A stretch of 64,000 bases of DNA from Pediococcus claussenii ATCC BAA-344 (GCF_000237995.1 NC_016605.1:186001-250000), one strand, 5' to 3'; counted from the first letter of the stretch, positions 16,031-24,600 are shown. Notes: generated by a model from the sequence alone, not told the origin. Program-made: numbers and translations.

Positions 16031-16639
16031 ATGGATTCAAAAGAACGTACTCAAAGATTAGTTACAAGGGCCATTTTTATTGCTATTATTGCATTACAAA
16101 CCATGGTTCCAGCACTAGGTTATATTCCGTTAGGATTTGTATCTTTAACGATTATTCATATCACAGTTATTGTAGCAGCAATTATGATGGGACCTGTTGA
16201 CGGTATGCTAATTGGTTTTGTTTGGGGGGCGCTTACTGTTGTTCGCGCGTTTATGACACCAACCAGTCCGCTGGATACCATCATTTTTACTAACCCAATT
16301 GTGTCCGTAATACCTCGTGTACTTGTTGGACTAGTTGCTGGTTTAGTATTCCGGACATTGTATCGCAAGTTTGAAAACTTAACGGTCGCAAGTATTGTAG
16401 CAGCAATATTCGGAACTTTAACAAATACTTTTTTGGTTGTTACCCTCATGGGTACATTATACACATCTACGCTCACAAAAAGTTACAATGTTTCAAGCGC
16501 AGGCTTAGTAAAAGTATTAATGGGAATAATCGGATCAAATGGAGTTGTTGAAGTGGGAGCTGCAGTTGTTATCACGCCCTTGATTATCCAAGCTTTGTCG
16601 AAAACAAGAAAAGAATTCTCAAATATGTATACTAAGTAA
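16031..16639 (+). CDS. ECF transporter S-component, substrate unassigned
   Basis: A 202-residue membrane protein of the ECF S-component fold with about six helices. It begins with a basic cytoplasmic stretch (KERTQRLVTRAIF). The family-typical loop AAIMMGPVDGMLIGFVWGAL (near 53-72) is followed by FTNPIVSVIPRVLVGLVAGL. It would bind a vitamin or micronutrient and work with a shared EcfAA'T module not in this window. No riboswitch precedes it; control appears to be by the divergent TetR regulator, which is unusual for this class. The ATG at 16031 has GGAGGG 6 nt upstream. Confidence 0.82.
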   Translation: MDSKERTQRLVTRAIFIAIIALQTMVPALGYIPLGFVSLTIIHITVIVAAIMMGPVDGMLIGFVWGALTVVRAFMTPTSPLDTIIFTNPIVSVIPRVLVGLVAGLVFRTLYRKFENLTVASIVAAIFGTLTNTFLVVTLMGTLYTSTLTKSYNVSSAGLVKVLMGIIGSNGVVEVGAAVVITPLIIQALSKTRKEFSNMYTK

Positions 16640-16771
16640 AGCGTAGGAATGGACCGTTTAGTTTTGAGGGATAATGAAGGACGATACTTGATGTTTTTTC
16701 AAGGCTCCGTCCTTGGTTATTCGCAGAAAATTGGCTTTCACTCATTCTATTTTGTCAGCCCAATAATGCTT

Positions 16772-16810
16772 AAAAAGAGTAGAACAAGCTCAGCTTGTTC
16801 TACTCTTTTT
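16772..16810. terminator. Bidirectional terminator
   Basis: A perfect 19-bp stem with a single-base loop, A-run left and T-run right, between the convergent ECF and FAD-protein genes. A second hairpin without a T-run (AAGGACG/CGTCCTT with inner CTTGA/TCAAG, about 16677-16713) precedes it in the ECF 3' region. Confidence 0.9.
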
Positions 16811-16821
16811 AAATACATATT

Positions 16822-18693
16822 TTAAATAGCTTGGTTAAGTAAAGCTGCTACTTGTGATCCGATTTTATCCGCCATACGTAATCGAATGTCATTCACACCT
16901 GGAATTGGCGAGCCGTTGGTTAACCAATGACGCTGTTCGGTTGACAGTCCCCAAACAAAAAAATTCTTTACAGGCAAGCCGTTAGTACTAATTAGTTCAG
17001 CTGTATCAGCTGTTGTATCAATGGCTCCAGTTTGGAAGGTGGTACCGTTTGATAGCTCTAATTGGTAGATTCGACCTAAACCGCTCTTGATAAGGTTTTG
17101 GATCAAAGAATTTGTAGTACGTCTTGCATCGGGTGCGGGTAAGCGGCCTTCAATTAAAGCAGTTGCGTGGTAAACTTTATCGTTCAGTAGTCCAGACTTA
17201 ATAGCAAACTGATTTTCCTCAGTGAAAACTTCCATATCTGGTCCGACCAGAGTTAAAACAGACGCTTTTATTAAAGCAAGAACTTGTTCAATCCTAAAAA
17301 TAGGAGGCCCAACTGATAAGAAACTATTGGCATTATTGAATTCACGAAGGAAAATATTTAGAAAGTCATCATTACTAATTAAATTATATGAAACTACTTT
17401 TCTAATGTTCGTGCGAAGTTCTCGCAGTTTTTCAAATGCACTAGAGATTGGATCCGTTTTATTGCCACGTTTGGCGTTCTCAATGTCTTGTTTGAGGTAG
17501 GTCTTTACGAATTCTGTAAATGAATTACTATCCTTAATATTATTAGGAAGTGGATTAACAAGTTTGTCCCAACTAAATCGGTTCTGACTAATATCATACT
17601 TATCTAAAACTGAAGCAAACTTTTCGTTGCTTGCGAGCAAGTCTTTTTTAAAATCATCAAGTTTTACTCGTGGATAGTCATTTTTAACCAAATGAACGTA
17701 ATAAGAGTATGACATTTCCAGCTGAATTAGGTGCATAAATTGTTTTCCAGAAATTTGACTATCAGAATCAATTAATTGAGTTATGAATTGATCACTAAGA
17801 AAATGACGGGGAGATGTTTCACCGACTATTTTTTGGTCAAGCGCTCGAGCGTGATAAGGTAATCCACGCCTAGAACTTGCATAGATTGTGGGTTCGTCTC
17901 CCGAACGGTGATAAATCATGTCGCCATTATCATCACGATCAAAAACACCACCACGGCGTTCGGTTAGATCAGAAAGATAATCCACGAAACTTAATCCAAG
18001 TCCTCTGATGATAACAGAATCGTTTGGTGCGATATCATCAATATCAACTTCATTAATATAAGCCGCTGGAACATAAGTTAGGTCATGCTCTTTTGCAAAT
18101 TCGGAGAGTTGTTCTTCTTCTTGACTGAGATAATCAGTTCCTTCACCAAGTGCTGCGGAAACTGCCGAAACTTCATAGGCGGAAGAATCCGAGATAACCA
18201 CGAAAAGATCATCGTCTTTTCTATGAACGTTTGAAACTTGCTCTAAATGTTTTTGAATGTGAATGTTTGCAGGCAAGTGGGCGATTAACTGGTCATAGTA
18301 CCACCATTGGTATACGCCAAAAAGCGCTCGTGACGAATACGAAAGCTGATCTAACTCAGAGACTTCTTGAAGAAGCCCTGATTCGCGAGCAAAATCATGT
18401 TGTTCAATGTATGCGGCAGCTGATTGTTTTGCCCATTGGTATAAGGTGGGTCCCTCAACAATTGGTCCGTCTATTTCAACGGAAGAGTCATTATAGAGAG
18501 TGATTTTACTGGCAAGTGAATTCATCTTGTATTCTAGATTCTGACTAGGTGTCCACACCCGACCAGCGATGTTGTAAGGGTCAAAGATGTGAACAGTTAA
18601 ATCAGTTTGTGCGGCACTGACGTTTGACTACGAAATAATTCGTTCCAAAGCCATTAGGTTTCTGGGGCCAGCACCAATTAAAGCGATTTCCAT
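16822..18693 (-). pseudogene. FAD/NAD(P)-binding protein, interrupted by an in-frame stop
   Basis: The gene should start at ATG 18693: the frame reads MEIALIGAGPRNLMALERII, a Rossmann dinucleotide-binding start (GxGPxN). Codon 22 is TAG (18628-18630), after which the same frame continues without lesion for 601 codons. Past the stop come VHIFDPYNIAGRVWTPSQN and IIRGLGLSFVDYL. The family (NAD_binding_9, about 620 residues) has unknown function. Translation from internal starts (GTG 18558 or later) would lack the FAD-binding N-terminus. This is either a recent nonsense mutation, a suppressed stop or a sequencing error. Confidence 0.8.
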
Positions 18694-18792
18694 AATACGA
18701 TTTCCAGTCCTTTATTTTTCTACACATTATCATATCATATATAATGGACTAGATAGGTATTAAATAGTCAGAAAAGGGAGAGGCAAACTTTT

Positions 18793-19428
18793 ATGAGTAA
18801 GTATCAGGTAGTAATGTTTGATTTGGATAATACATTGTTGAAAACGGAGCAAGCTTCAATTGCAGCTTTAACACAGGCGTTAAATGAAGATGGCGTAAAG
18901 GTAAAGGCTAGCGCGATTCGCAAATTGATGGGGATTCCTGGATTAGAAATGGCAAAAAGGTTAGGTTCGTTTGAACCAACAAAAACGATCAACCGGTTTA
19001 ACCAGTTGATCGGTAAAAAAGTAGATTTGATTGAAACATATGATGGTATAAAACAGATGATTACTGCCTTGGGAGATTCCTCGTTGGAGTTTGGAATCGT
19101 TACTTCGAAATTAAAAGAGGTTTACGATGCAGAAATGCCACATTTTCCTGAAATTAATGCCATTAAAAAAGTGGTTTACTCGGATGATACCAAGGAACAT
19201 AAACCTAATCCTGAACCAATTGAATTCGCCCTAGAAAACAAGTTTGATCATATCAGTGTTAATAACGCATTGTACGTTGGTGATTCTTTATTTGATATGC
19301 AGGCGGCACATGCAGCACACGTAGATTTTGCAAATGCACACTGGGGTGCTCTGCCCAATGACGATTTTTCAGACGCGGAGTATATCTTGAACCATCCAAG
19401 TGAATTGTTAAAAATAGTTAATGACTAA
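18793..19428 (+). CDS. HAD-superfamily hydrolase, PGP/beta-phosphoglucomutase-like
   Basis: A 211-residue phosphatase-type protein. Motif I is MFDLDNTLL with nucleophile Asp10 and acid/base Asp12. A helical cap follows (about 15-85), then motif II around VTSKLKEVYDAEM, motif III Lys in KEHKPNPEPIEFAL, and motif IV VGDSLFDMQAAHAAHVDF. The layout matches phosphoglycolate phosphatase and PpaX-type enzymes; the substrate is not determinable. The start has GGGAGAGG upstream. It overlaps the convergent 80-residue gene by four bases. Confidence 0.87.
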   Translation: MSKYQVVMFDLDNTLLKTEQASIAALTQALNEDGVKVKASAIRKLMGIPGLEMAKRLGSFEPTKTINRFNQLIGKKVDLIETYDGIKQMITALGDSSLEFGIVTSKLKEVYDAEMPHFPEINAIKKVVYSDDTKEHKPNPEPIEFALENKFDHISVNNALYVGDSLFDMQAAHAAHVDFANAHWGALPNDDFSDAEYILNHPSELLKIVND

Positions 19429-19667
19429 TTAGCTTCTACTAACCAGTCATTAGGTAATAATTGGTGAAAACTTTTAGTAATAGGAAGCCATAGTTTATTA
19501 TTGATAATATCAACAAGCGATTTCCAAAATAGTGGATCAGTCGCTTGTTCTTGTGTGGGATAAACGAACACGTATGTATCCTTGCTGGTTTTAGCCATGA
19601 TTTTGTGTTCGGACTTTCCGATTAATTGAACTTCGAGATAGTCACTTGATTTATCATTAATAATCAT
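19425..19667 (-). CDS. Unknown small protein, 80 aa
   Basis: Supported by AAAGGAAC before the ATG at 19667 and by protein-like composition; it is convergent with the HAD gene and overlaps it by four bases. It reads like a compact domain: two strand-like segments (YLEVQLIGKSEHKIMA, TYVFVYPTQEQATDP), then a helical WKSLVDIINNKLWLPITKSF. There is no membrane segment or signal. Family not recognised. Confidence 0.6.
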   Translation of the reverse strand: MIINDKSSDYLEVQLIGKSEHKIMAKTSKDTYVFVYPTQEQATDPLFWKSLVDIINNKLWLPITKSFHQLLPNDWLVEAN

Positions 19668-19842
19668 AAGTAAAGTTCCTTTCTTTTAGCATAAGTTAAG
19701 CATAGTAAAAAAGTTTGAATAGGTATTGGACATTTTCTTAAACTTGACTAAAGAAGTAAAAAAAGAATCTAGGGTTCTAAGGTACAAGCTACGATTTAAA
19801 GTGTAAAATGACAATAAATTACGAATTTGGGCGGTAATCTTC

Positions 19843-20511
19843 ATGCAAAAAAGGTTGATAACCATTAGCAAGAATATTTTGATTCTATTGGGAACTTTTG
19901 TGGTTTATCAGGTTGCAATGCTCCCGCAAATTATAGCTGAATATGTTGCTAATATTGAAATTGTAAAAGTTATTTTGGCGGTAATGTATATTGCTGCAGC
20001 GGGTGCTACGATACTCTTGCTATGGCAAATATACCAATATCTACTCCAACGTAATCGTTCACAAGCTGGAATCGAACCTTTTACCAAGAAAACGCTTTAT
20101 TTTATGGTTTTGATTTTAGCACTTTGGGCGCTATTTATGTTCTGCAGTGCTTGGTATTCTAAATGGATTGGTGGAGGGCAAACTCCTGAAAATCAACAGA
20201 TTATTAATGATCTGATTCGTAAATTACCAGTATGGACATTTTTTGATGTAGTAATTTTTGGACCAATTTCTGAGGAATTAATTTTCAGAGGCATATTTTT
20301 TGAATTATTTTTTAAAAGCGAGAAAAATTGGGTTCAAGCTTTAGGAATTCTGGTAAACGGAATTTTATTTGGAAGTTTGCATGATACAGGATCGGCCTTT
20401 CCTATCTACGCAATAATGGGTTGTTTACTTGCATTTACGTACGTAAAAACAAAGGACATTCGTTGTAGCATGTTTGTTCATATATTGAATAATTTTATTT
20501 CGTATATTTAA
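19843..20511 (+). CDS. CPBP family intramembrane glutamic endopeptidase
   Basis: A 222-residue multi-span membrane protein of the Abi/CAAX-protease type. The three family motifs are present: ISEELIFRG with the EE pair at 144-145, FGSLHD (about 176-181), and FVHILNNF near the C-terminus. In lactic acid bacteria such proteins are associated with bacteriocin immunity or processing, or with other membrane proteolysis. No bacteriocin gene is visible next to it, so the partner is unknown. It is 19 nt upstream of the MATE gene and probably co-transcribed. Confidence 0.88.
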   Translation: MQKRLITISKNILILLGTFVVYQVAMLPQIIAEYVANIEIVKVILAVMYIAAAGATILLLWQIYQYLLQRNRSQAGIEPFTKKTLYFMVLILALWALFMFCSAWYSKWIGGGQTPENQQIINDLIRKLPVWTFFDVVIFGPISEELIFRGIFFELFFKSEKNWVQALGILVNGILFGSLHDTGSAFPIYAIMGCLLAFTYVKTKDIRCSMFVHILNNFISYI

Positions 20512-20530
20512 AATGAAGGCGGGTGGATAA

Positions 20531-21865
20531 ATGAATAGTGTTTTAACAAAGGGAAATCCAATACGTGGAATAATTATTTTTAGCATTCCATTGTTATTAG
20601 GAAATATATTTCAGCAAATTTATACGATTTCAGATACATTAATTGTTGGACGGGTAGTCGGTGTATCGGCGTTGGCATCGGTTGGAGCAACTAATGGGCT
20701 AACTTTTTTAATTATTGGGTTTGCACAAGGAATGACAACAGGATTATCAATCATTACAGCACAGCATTATGGGGCTGGTGATGGTCGCGGGGTGAAGAAG
20801 AGTTTTGCAAGTAGTATCTGGATTTGTATATTTACGACTATCATATTAACAACATTAAGTGTCATATTTGCACGACCGTTGTTAATACTGATGCAAACAC
20901 CAAAACCACTATTAGACGGTGCTTCAACATTTTTAACCATCATATGTGGAGGATTGGGAGCGACAATGTTCTTCAATTTATTTTCTAATATGCTACGAGC
21001 CTTAGGAAATAGTAGAGCACCGCTTTTCTTTTTAATCATCGCATGTATAATTAACGTAGTTTTAGATATTATTTTAATTGTCTTCTTGCATATGGGAATT
21101 GCTGGTGCTGGTATCGCTACGGTGTCAGCTCAGTTAGTTTCTGTTTTCCTATGTTGGTTTTATATTCGTAAAAATGTTCCATTTTTAACCGTGGAAAAAA
21201 ATGAGATGAACATTGACTGGAATGGGATTCGAAAACAAATCAATATTGGATTACCGATGGGATTCCAAGCATCAATCATCGCAATTGGTTCAATTATTTT
21301 ACAAGTTTCCTTAAACGAATTAGGGCCACAAGCAATTGCAGCGTATACCGCCGCCGGAAAAGTGGATCAGTTGGCTGTTCAGCCCATGATGTCACTAGGG
21401 ATAACAATGGCAACTTTTACAGCACAAAACTATGGCGCTGGATATTTTAAAAGAATTTTAGTTGGAATTAGGCAATGTTTAGTAACCTCAATTGGATATA
21501 GTGTGGTAGTTGGTGGATTAATAATTTTAAATAGCCATTTTTTAGTTAATTTATTTATTGGGAATTCTGAACAGCATATCACTGATTTAGCGCACCAATA
21601 TTTTGTGATTGTTAGTTCTAGTTATTTTTTACTAGCTATCTTATTTGTGATTAGGTATACATTACAGGGACTCGGTAAGAGTTTTGCTCCAACCATGGCT
21701 GGAATTGCCGAACTAATTTCACGGGTGATTGTTGGTATTGCGGTTGTACCAGTTTTTGGCTTTTTTGGGGCATGTTTTGCGAACCCCCTAGCATGGATTG
21801 GGTCAAACTTGGTATTGGGATGGTCGTACATTCAAACGGTACGTTCTATTCGTAAGCGCATTTAA
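20531..21865 (+). CDS. MATE family efflux transporter
   Basis: A 444-residue, 12-helix exporter with the two-lobed MATE layout. Each half begins alike: FSIPLLLGNIFQQIYTISDTLIVGRVVG (about 17-44), and INIGLPMGFQASIIAIGSIILQ (about 237-258) for the second. GAAAQNYGAG-type motifs appear as TAQHYGAGDGRGVKKSF and TAQNYGAGYFKR. It exports cationic compounds with Na+ or H+ antiport; the substrate is not predictable. The start follows AAGGCGGGTGG. It is probably in an operon with the CPBP protease. Confidence 0.9.
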   Translation: MNSVLTKGNPIRGIIIFSIPLLLGNIFQQIYTISDTLIVGRVVGVSALASVGATNGLTFLIIGFAQGMTTGLSIITAQHYGAGDGRGVKKSFASSIWICIFTTIILTTLSVIFARPLLILMQTPKPLLDGASTFLTIICGGLGATMFFNLFSNMLRALGNSRAPLFFLIIACIINVVLDIILIVFLHMGIAGAGIATVSAQLVSVFLCWFYIRKNVPFLTVEKNEMNIDWNGIRKQINIGLPMGFQASIIAIGSIILQVSLNELGPQAIAAYTAAGKVDQLAVQPMMSLGITMATFTAQNYGAGYFKRILVGIRQCLVTSIGYSVVVGGLIILNSHFLVNLFIGNSEQHITDLAHQYFVIVSSSYFLLAILFVIRYTLQGLGKSFAPTMAGIAELISRVIVGIAVVPVFGFFGACFANPLAWIGSNLVLGWSYIQTVRSIRKRI

Positions 21866-21937
21866 TGCTAAGTAATTTAGAATAACATATAATGACTGGA
21901 ATAAGAGGAATTTTAATGTTCGATTTGATAATAGAAA

Positions 21938-22146
21938 TGTGTTGCATGAGGCACCTCCTTCCGTCTAGCTAAGTAAGCCATCGTGACCAAAAGCGTCATA
22001 ATGGTTCACTCTGCTGCCAGTTTCCATGAGTCGGTTTTTGACCATGGAAATGGACAACGTATGAGTATAAAAAGTTTTGTGAAACAAAACTCACATTACT
22101 AGACGAGCTAGTATACTCAGGAGTTAATCGCCTCATTACACACTCT
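21938..22146 (-). repeat. Nested-hairpin repeat, copy C (two-module, minus orientation)
   Basis: Read on the minus strand it begins AGAGTGTGTAATGAGGCG and ends CGGAAGGAGGTGCCTCAT. Outer pairs are ATGAGGC/GCCTCAT and AACTCC/GGAGGT. Inserted between the arms is a module 2 (AGTTTTGTTTCACAAAACT hairpin, then TTTCCATGG/TCATGGAAA) like the one at 58.4 kb. The inner hairpin CCATTATGAC/GTCACGATGG matches copies E2 and E3. It fills the gap between the MATE gene and the first paralogue. No coding potential is seen. Confidence 0.7.
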
Positions 22147-22163
22147 TATTTGGAGGGTATACC

Positions 22164-22697
22164 ATGATTTTTAAATATGATCCGACTTTAAAAAAAGTTA
22201 TTGAAACAGGAATTACAGTTCAAATTAACTCGGAAAATAAAATAGAAAAGTTGGCTAATATAGAAACTGGAATCAAATACGTGTCTGATAAGGAAGTTAA
22301 CGGTGACTACTATAGTTTTATGTCCTTTGATGATGGTCGCGGAATTGTTTTTTACAGTGATGGCGATTTATTTGACGGTTTTACTGTTTTTGAAACTCCA
22401 CTCGATGATTTTTATTTTGAAGTCAATATGAATAAGGATATGTTAGATCTCGATGATGGTGTTGGAAATGAGACGGATTTTCCGGATTTACTGACAGGAA
22501 ACGAAATTGGTGACCTAGTAAGAGATTATTCAATTAAAGATGATGAAGCGTTGAAGAAGTGTCCGGCTTATTTAGAAATTAGTAAATATGTTGGAAAGTA
22601 TTTGGGATACGGTGAGGAAGAAGAACAACAAATTAATTTAGAATTTACAAAGTTTGTGATGGCAATTTATATTGATCAAAATCATGTAACAAACTAG
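22164..22697 (+). CDS. Unknown acidic protein, paralogue 1 (177 aa)
   Basis: Family not recognised. Strongly acidic, soluble, no signal. It opens MIFKYDPTLKKVIETGITVQ and contains DDFYFEVNMNKDMLDLDDGVG and NETDFPDLL, then an acidic helical C-terminus (AYLEISKYVGKYL, EEEEQQINLEF). The next gene encodes a clear paralogue with the same layout, and both have the same leader TTGGAGGGTAT just before the ATG. That suggests a tandem duplication including the ribosome binding site. Confidence 0.75.
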   Translation: MIFKYDPTLKKVIETGITVQINSENKIEKLANIETGIKYVSDKEVNGDYYSFMSFDDGRGIVFYSDGDLFDGFTVFETPLDDFYFEVNMNKDMLDLDDGVGNETDFPDLLTGNEIGDLVRDYSIKDDEALKKCPAYLEISKYVGKYLGYGEEEEQQINLEFTKFVMAIYIDQNHVTN

Positions 22698-22711
22698 TAA
22701 AATACGAATGG

Positions 22712-22739
22712 TTGCCTTTTACCAAGTTAGTAGTATAAT
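22712..22739 (+). promoter_or_regulatory. Promoter of paralogue 2
   Basis: -35 TTGCCT (22712-22717), 16-bp spacer, -10 TATAAT (22734-22739), in the 84 bp between the two paralogues, so the second gene can be expressed on its own. Confidence 0.6.
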
Positions 22740-22781
22740 TTCTAATGTTTTAAAGATCATTGGAAATATTTGGAGGGTATC

Positions 22782-23309
22782 ATGATTTTTAAGTATGATT
22801 GTTTAAGTGGGGTTTGCTCATCCGGAAAAGCAATTCAAATTAATGAAGATAGTTCAATTAAAAAAATTGACGGATTAGTTGGCGTTGACTACGTTACCAA
22901 GAAGGACCATCGCCATGATTATTATGTGTTTGTTCAAGTTGACGATGAGAACGGAGTAGTTATCAACACGGATAACCATACCGATATGGGTTATTTCATG
23001 TTTCACACGCCACTTAGTGAATTTTACTTTGAAGTAAATACCAAGGCAAGTTTGCTTGATTATTATGATGGCCCCGGCGAGGAAATCGACTTTCCTGACA
23101 TTATGGAGAAGGAAGATATTCCATCGTTATATGAGAAATACCATGAGGCAACGGATGATGAGTTAATGAAAACAAACGCGTATCGTGATCTGGATATCTA
23201 TGTAAGTAAGTATTTGCGTCTAAGTGAACAAACTGAAAAGAAGATTAATTTAACCATTATTCGCTTAGCATTTGTGGCTTATCGGGATTCACAATTGGTA
23301 AAAGCATAA
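22782..23309 (+). CDS. Unknown acidic protein, paralogue 2 (175 aa)
   Basis: Clear paralogue of the preceding gene. Aligned landmarks are MIFKYD at the start, the central strand region (DYYVFVQVDDENGVVI), LSEFYFEVNTKASLLDYYDG, EEIDFPDIM, and the helical end (YRDLDIYVSKYLRLSEQTEKKINL). The two have diverged widely outside these blocks, so the duplication is not recent. ATG 22782 is used (GGAGGG 7 nt upstream); a TTG at 22770 lies within the binding-site region. Own promoter upstream and a terminator downstream. Function unknown. Confidence 0.75.
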   Translation: MIFKYDCLSGVCSSGKAIQINEDSSIKKIDGLVGVDYVTKKDHRHDYYVFVQVDDENGVVINTDNHTDMGYFMFHTPLSEFYFEVNTKASLLDYYDGPGEEIDFPDIMEKEDIPSLYEKYHEATDDELMKTNAYRDLDIYVSKYLRLSEQTEKKINLTIIRLAFVAYRDSQLVKA

Positions 23310-23318
23310 ATATAAGTC

Positions 23319-23355
23319 ATAACAGTTTACTTTTTGTAAGTAAGCTGTTATTTTA
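23319..23355 (+). terminator. Terminator after paralogue 2
   Basis: The 12-bp stem AACAGTTTACTT with AAGTAAGCTGTT (one G-U pair) is followed by ATTTTATT. Confidence 0.65.
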
Positions 23356-23400
23356 TTAGTTACTATATAACTCAGACAATTGTAAAAGACTAATAAGGAG
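23353..23400 (+). promoter_or_regulatory. Inverted repeat overlapping the rpsN2 ribosome binding site
   Basis: TTATTAGT (23353-23360) pairs perfectly with ACTAATAA (23389-23396). The right arm abuts the AAGGAG used by rpsN2. It could be a translational control hairpin or an operator. It does not match the TAAATCGTAATNATTACGATTTA-type Zur box. Confidence 0.35.
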
Positions 23401-23405
23401 AAAAT

Positions 23406-23675
23406 ATGGCAAAAAAATCAAAAATTGCAAAAGCAAATAAAATTCAAGCAACTGTTGATCGTTACGCTGAAGTACGTACAGAGTTGAAAGCAGCTCGAGA
23501 TTATACAGCATTGAGTCGTTTACCACGAAATGCATCGCCAACAAGAATTCATCGTCGTGATGGATTTGACGGACGACCTCGTGGATATATGCGAAAGTTC
23601 AATATGTCACGATTAACTTTTAGAAAATTAGCTTTGGCTGGACAAATTCCTGGCGTAAAAAAAGCAAGCTGGTAG
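23406..23675 (+). CDS. rpsN2: 30S ribosomal protein S14, zinc-independent (C-) form
   Basis: An 89-residue S14 of the long type. It starts [20 protein letters not shown] and ends PGVKKASW, with [34 protein letters not shown] in between as usual for the family. It has no cysteines, so it is the zinc-free paralogue that substitutes for the zinc-ribbon S14 under zinc limitation. The main S14 would be in the S10-spc operon, not in this window. A 39-residue basic frame follows eight bases downstream. Confidence 0.93.
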   Translation: MAKKSKIAKANKIQATVDRYAEVRTELKAARDYTALSRLPRNASPTRIHRRDGFDGRPRGYMRKFNMSRLTFRKLALAGQIPGVKKASW

Positions 23676-23683
23676 GTGATATT

Positions 23684-23803
23684 ATGGAAAAAACAGATTT
23701 AAGTACAGCACGTCGTATGTTAAAAAGTACTAATATCAAAACAAAGAAACGTGGTCTGAGAGTGATTAAGGCCGTGAAAAAGCAAACTGTTCGCGTTAAA
23801 TAA
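23684..23803 (+). CDS. Unknown basic peptide, 39 aa
   Basis: ATG 23684 is preceded by AGGTGAT 6 nt upstream and starts eight bases after the rpsN2 stop. The 39 residues are about one third Lys/Arg (MEKTDLSTARRMLKSTNIKT, continuing KKRGLRVIKAV and ending TVRVK). The position suggests a ribosome-associated peptide, but it lacks the features of L33 or any ribosomal protein I know. A terminator follows at 23886, so it is the last gene of the rpsN2 transcript. Confidence 0.6.
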   Translation: MEKTDLSTARRMLKSTNIKTKKRGLRVIKAVKKQTVRVK

Positions 23804-23885
23804 CGTGAGTTCTAATTTTGTTAATGTGGATTTGTAAAGAGATATAAGACGGAAGACAATAAGTATTATTAATTTGTAAAAATTA

Positions 23886-23928
23886 AATCCTGAATGATGG
23901 TGTTTTAATCATCTTCGGGATTTTTTTA
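23886..23928 (+). terminator. Terminator after the rpsN2 transcript
   Basis: A hairpin of AATCCTGAATGATG with CATCTTCGGGATT (small mismatch) is followed by a run of seven T. Confidence 0.8.
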
Positions 23929-23949
23929 TTAACCAAGAAATCTTTTCCC

Positions 23950-23998
23950 TTGACTTTTATTTAGGTGCCTATATAATAAATAAATATAAGGTACCTAA
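23950..23998 (+). promoter_or_regulatory. marR promoter with two operators
   Basis: -35 TTGACT (23950-23955), 16-bp spacer, -10 TATAAT (23972-23977). The spacer contains TTTAGGTGCCTATA and the start region contains AAGGTACCTAA (centred 26 bp downstream). Both are versions of the TTAGGTACCTAA palindrome also found before the gene at 13482. Confidence 0.75.
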
Positions 23999-24045
23999 AT
24001 AATACATGTGTTAATTTTAAATCAAACAAAAAGAGGATAATAATT

Positions 24046-24600
24046 ATGGATGAAAGTAAAGATACAAGATTGTTTTTTAACTTGGTTGGAATAATGAAAA
24101 TGGCACGGCGAACACCAATGAGTGGGTTTGATCCTATGCATCATCACGAGGGTGGACCACATGGCTATGGTAAGCAACGTGTATTGAAAGTTTTGCATGA
24201 TAAAGATAATATTACTCAATCAGAAATCGCTGAAATCTTAGACGTAAGACCTTCATCAGTTTCTGAAATGCTAGGTAAACTTGAGAAGAACGACTTGATT
24301 GTTCGCAAACAGGATGAGAATGACAAGAGAATTACACGTGTTCAATTGACGGACAGGGGTCGCAAATTCTTTGAAGAGCAACACGCACATTTTAATAGTC
24401 AAAATAGTCCTTTTGGCGAGTTGTTCGATGTTTTGGATGAAGATGAAAAGGATCAATTATTAAGTTTAACCGATAAAGTGATTGGCAGTCTCAAGGACAA
24501 GGGTGAAGACCAATTTAACGGTATGGGTGATCCGAGAAATATTATGAATCGTCATCATCGTCATGGAGATGATCGCCGCGGATTTGGGTTTAAGTGGTAA
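24046..24600 (+). CDS. MarR family regulator with His-rich ends
   Basis: A 184-residue winged-helix protein. The MarR core spans about residues 45-110: QRVLKVLHDKDNITQSEIAE, then VRPSSVSEMLGKLEKNDLIVRKQDENDKRITRVQLT. The N-terminal DPMHHHEGGPHGYG and C-terminal NRHHRHGDDRRGFGF segments are rich in His, Gly and charged residues. That could mean metal or nucleic-acid contacts. Such genes in lactobacilli usually head an ABC exporter operon, but here nothing follows except a terminator. Autoregulation is likely through the palindromes in its promoter. Confidence 0.88.
   Translation: MDESKDTRLFFNLVGIMKMARRTPMSGFDPMHHHEGGPHGYGKQRVLKVLHDKDNITQSEIAEILDVRPSSVSEMLGKLEKNDLIVRKQDENDKRITRVQLTDRGRKFFEEQHAHFNSQNSPFGELFDVLDEDEKDQLLSLTDKVIGSLKDKGEDQFNGMGDPRNIMNRHHRHGDDRRGFGFKW

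Noticed and set aside
15943-16032. Longer TetR protein starting at 16032
   Set aside because: The extra 30 residues would be read from the operator region, are unlike TetR N-termini, and a ribosome binding site exists before 15942.
23310-23405. Zur operator before rpsN2
   Set aside because: No match to the known Zur palindrome; the hairpins there are better explained as a terminator and an unrelated inverted repeat.
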